From: UBA1049 sp964525815
GTDB lineage: Bacteria > Bacillota > Clostridia > Oscillospirales > CAG-382
Reading direction: 5' to 3'
DNA: 6,297 nt
Assembly: GCA_964525815.1 (NCBI GenBank)
Contig: CAZGJQ010000103.1
Span: 1-6,297, forward strand
Shown: piece after piece, positions 5,264-6,297 of the stretch
How positions within the stretch are numbered: the first letter of the stretch is position 1
How the letters are laid out: each line of letters opens with the position of its first letter
Program-made: the position numbers and the translations under genes
The notes under the pieces: model-generated
Seen by the model: only the letters and a program-made list of their open reading frames with translations
What the model was told of the DNA's origin: nothing
Database searches by the model: none

Positions 5264-5297
5264 TACTGCGGAGGCATATGCCCCCGCAGTATTTTTT
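5264..5297 (+). terminator. Intrinsic terminator of the peroxiredoxin-desulfoferrodoxin operon
   Basis: TACTGCGG (5264-5271) pairs with CCGCAGTA (5284-5291). Inside, GGC and GCC pair around an ATAT loop, with one A-C mismatch between the two helices, and TTTTTT follows at 5292-5297. On the minus strand the mismatch becomes a G-U pair but no T-run follows, so it terminates best on the plus strand. The T-run overlaps the stop codon of the convergent DUF421 gene. Confidence 0.85.
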
Positions 5298-6003
5298 ATT
5301 CAAAAATATCCTTTGTTTTATCGTTTTCAATCTTTATATATACGCTTAGGTTGCCGTTTGCGTCGCAGGTAGCCAAAAACACCTTGGAAGCATCGGCAAT
5401 TCCTTGATTACTGAGCTGTTTTTTCAACCAGTTCCTGTTTTTACCCATGTTAATCAGGTTTTCGTCCATAATATTCCCGTCCAAAACCACATTTGCGCAC
5501 GGTCTTTCCTGCTCCGGGAAAATATTAAAATCGGCAGGGATCGCAGGTCTTTGGGAGGAAACGGGAAGAAAGCTTATTTTCCCGTTTGTCTCCAGGAGTG
5601 CAGTATGAATGTCAGACAGATTAAAGTATCCGCTGTTCCTGCATTGAGTCAAGAATTCGCCTATGTCCATTTTGCATTTTTTTAGATTGCGCTTGTATAG
5701 CTCACCATCCTGAAAAAGGATAAGCGGCTTCCCCTCCAAGAAGTTTCTTGCCTTTATTGATTTGAAGTTAACGGTAGAGATAATTATATCCATTATGGCA
5801 TAAACCGCCATTGCGAGCAGCGGCTGCCAGACATTACCCTCCAGAGAGGTAGCCATTTCCGCAGCGATGGAGCCTATGGAAATTCCTACAATATAGTCGA
5901 ACATACTCAGCTGAGCCATTTGCTTGTATCCGATTAGCTTGGTAAGTATAAAGAGAGCGACCACCGAGCCGACTGCGGATAAAAATACTTTCAGCGCATC
6001 CAT
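5296..6003 (-). CDS. DUF421 (YetF-like) membrane protein
   Basis: A 235-residue inner-membrane protein of the YetF/YcaP (DUF421) family. Three hydrophobic segments lie at about 5-23, 33-50 and 58-78, followed by a soluble domain of about 150 residues. The family pattern is clear in LTKLIGYKQMAQLSMFDYIV then GISIGSIAAE, and in the soluble part FLEGKPLILFQDGEL and the CRNSGYFNLSDIHTALLETNG stretch that continues into KISFLP. The precise biochemical role of the family is not settled; in Bacillus, relatives are tied to spore and envelope functions. An AGGGGGGT ribosome binding site precedes the ATG by about 6 bases on the minus strand. It is convergent with desulfoferrodoxin, with 45 bases between the stop codons, and divergent from the gene at 6172. 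Nothing links it functionally to the redox genes. Confidence 0.9.
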   Translation of the reverse strand: MDALKVFLSAVGSVVALFILTKLIGYKQMAQLSMFDYIVGISIGSIAAEMATSLEGNVWQPLLAMAVYAIMDIIISTVNFKSIKARNFLEGKPLILFQDGELYKRNLKKCKMDIGEFLTQCRNSGYFNLSDIHTALLETNGKISFLPVSSQRPAIPADFNIFPEQERPCANVVLDGNIMDENLINMGKNRNWLKKQLSNQGIADASKVFLATCDANGNLSVYIKIENDKTKDIFE

Positions 6004-6024
6004 TTTTTACCCCCCTGTTTTAAT

Positions 6025-6030
6025 AGTATA
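6025..6030 (-). promoter_or_regulatory. Possible -10 box for the DUF421 gene
   Basis: On the minus strand TATACT lies 21 bases upstream of the ATG. At 17 bases spacing the -35 position reads TATTTA, a weak match, and the surrounding DNA is generally AT-rich. The call rests mainly on position and on the -10 match. Confidence 0.35.
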
Positions 6031-6171
6031 ACCTTTTTCATTGCAAATAAATATTTTATCAAACTACCTTTGGGCGGCATATATTGTATTATTGAAGCAG
6101 AATATGCTTTCTGTAATTTTTTGGAGTATTTTACCCAAATAACAAACCAATAATGTTTTGGAGGTAGAAGT

Positions 6172-6297
6172 ATGAACTTTTATACTCGGCAAAGCAATAA
6201 GGGCTCTCCTTCCGCAAGCAATCCGGAATCAGCAGAGTCCGCCGAGAGCTTATATAGAAAAAGCAGGAGAAGGGAAGAAAGTACGTATTATAACGAG
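6172..6297 (+). CDS. N-terminal part of an unidentified polar protein (partial)
   Basis: An ATG at 6172 follows a perfect GGAGGT ribosome binding site (6160-6165) by 6 bases, and the frame stays open for 42 codons to the window edge. The encoded start (MNFYTRQSNKGSPSASNPES, then a Glu/Ser/Arg-rich run ending in tyrosines and YNE) is hydrophilic and likely disordered. There is no signal peptide and no family I recognise. A weak upstream promoter, TTGAAG (6092-6097), 16 bases, TAATTT (6114-6119), is possible. It is divergent from the DUF421 gene across 168 bases. The identity must come from sequence beyond this window. Confidence 0.6.
   Translation, partial: MNFYTRQSNKGSPSASNPESAESAESLYRKSRRREESTYYNE

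Noticed and set aside
6077..6107. GCATAT / ATATGC inverted repeat upstream of the last gene, considered as a hairpin, an operator, or a sporulation sigma-factor promoter.
   Set aside because: Only six bases pair across a 19-base loop in AT-rich DNA, and the -35/-10 resemblance to sigma E or sigma G promoters is too loose to call.

Overview
The window looks like a chromosomal segment of an anaerobic, low-to-moderate GC Firmicute, most likely a clostridial (Oscillospiraceae/Ruminococcaceae-like) gut or sediment bacterium. The evidence is strong GGAGG-type ribosome binding sites, sigma-A type promoters, U-tailed intrinsic terminators, a two-iron desulfoferrodoxin (typical of strict anaerobes), and a clostridial-style Crp/Fnr regulator. 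I cannot name the species.

Layout, left to right. Positions 1-84 hold the tail of an unidentified upstream gene and the leuB ribosome binding site. leuB (85-1134, +) encodes 3-isopropylmalate dehydrogenase of leucine biosynthesis and is closed by a strong hairpin terminator (1146-1188). The TTGATA box of the next promoter starts at the foot of that hairpin. This promoter (TTGATA-17-TATAAT) drives a Crp/Fnr-family regulator (1225-1929, +). Two genes follow in the same direction: an unrecognised 233-residue protein (1969-2670) and a GNAT-like/HIT-like fusion protein (2684-3631). In hand-counted lines these two are clearly more AT-rich than leuB, trxA and the end of the peroxiredoxin gene.

The right half is an oxygen-defence cluster. 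trxA (thioredoxin, 3681-3992, -) is divergent from a two-gene unit of an archaeal/Prx6-type peroxiredoxin (4174-4851, +) and a desulfoferrodoxin/superoxide reductase (4870-5250, +). The 181-base gap between them carries two similar inverted repeats, CGTGATTTGGTCACA and TGTGACTCAGTCACA. Each lies about 40-42 bases upstream of the predicted start of one of the two promoters, and both promoters have good -10 boxes but poor -35 boxes. The regulator at 1225 has the Arg-Glu-x3-Arg recognition-helix pattern that E. coli CRP uses to read GTGA, so it is a natural candidate to control both promoters. The workflow implied is superoxide to peroxide (desulfoferrodoxin), peroxide to water (peroxiredoxin), with thioredoxin as a possible reductant.

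The end of the window has a YetF-like DUF421 membrane protein (5296-6003, -), convergent with the desulfoferrodoxin gene, and the first 42 codons of an unidentified polar protein (6172 to the edge, +). I saw no rRNA, tRNA, CRISPR array, insertion sequence or riboswitch. The most notable points are the paired 15-base operators with a 5-base rather than 6-base spacer, the HIT domain whose central catalytic histidine is replaced by glutamine, and the two AT-rich genes lying between the regulator and its probable targets.
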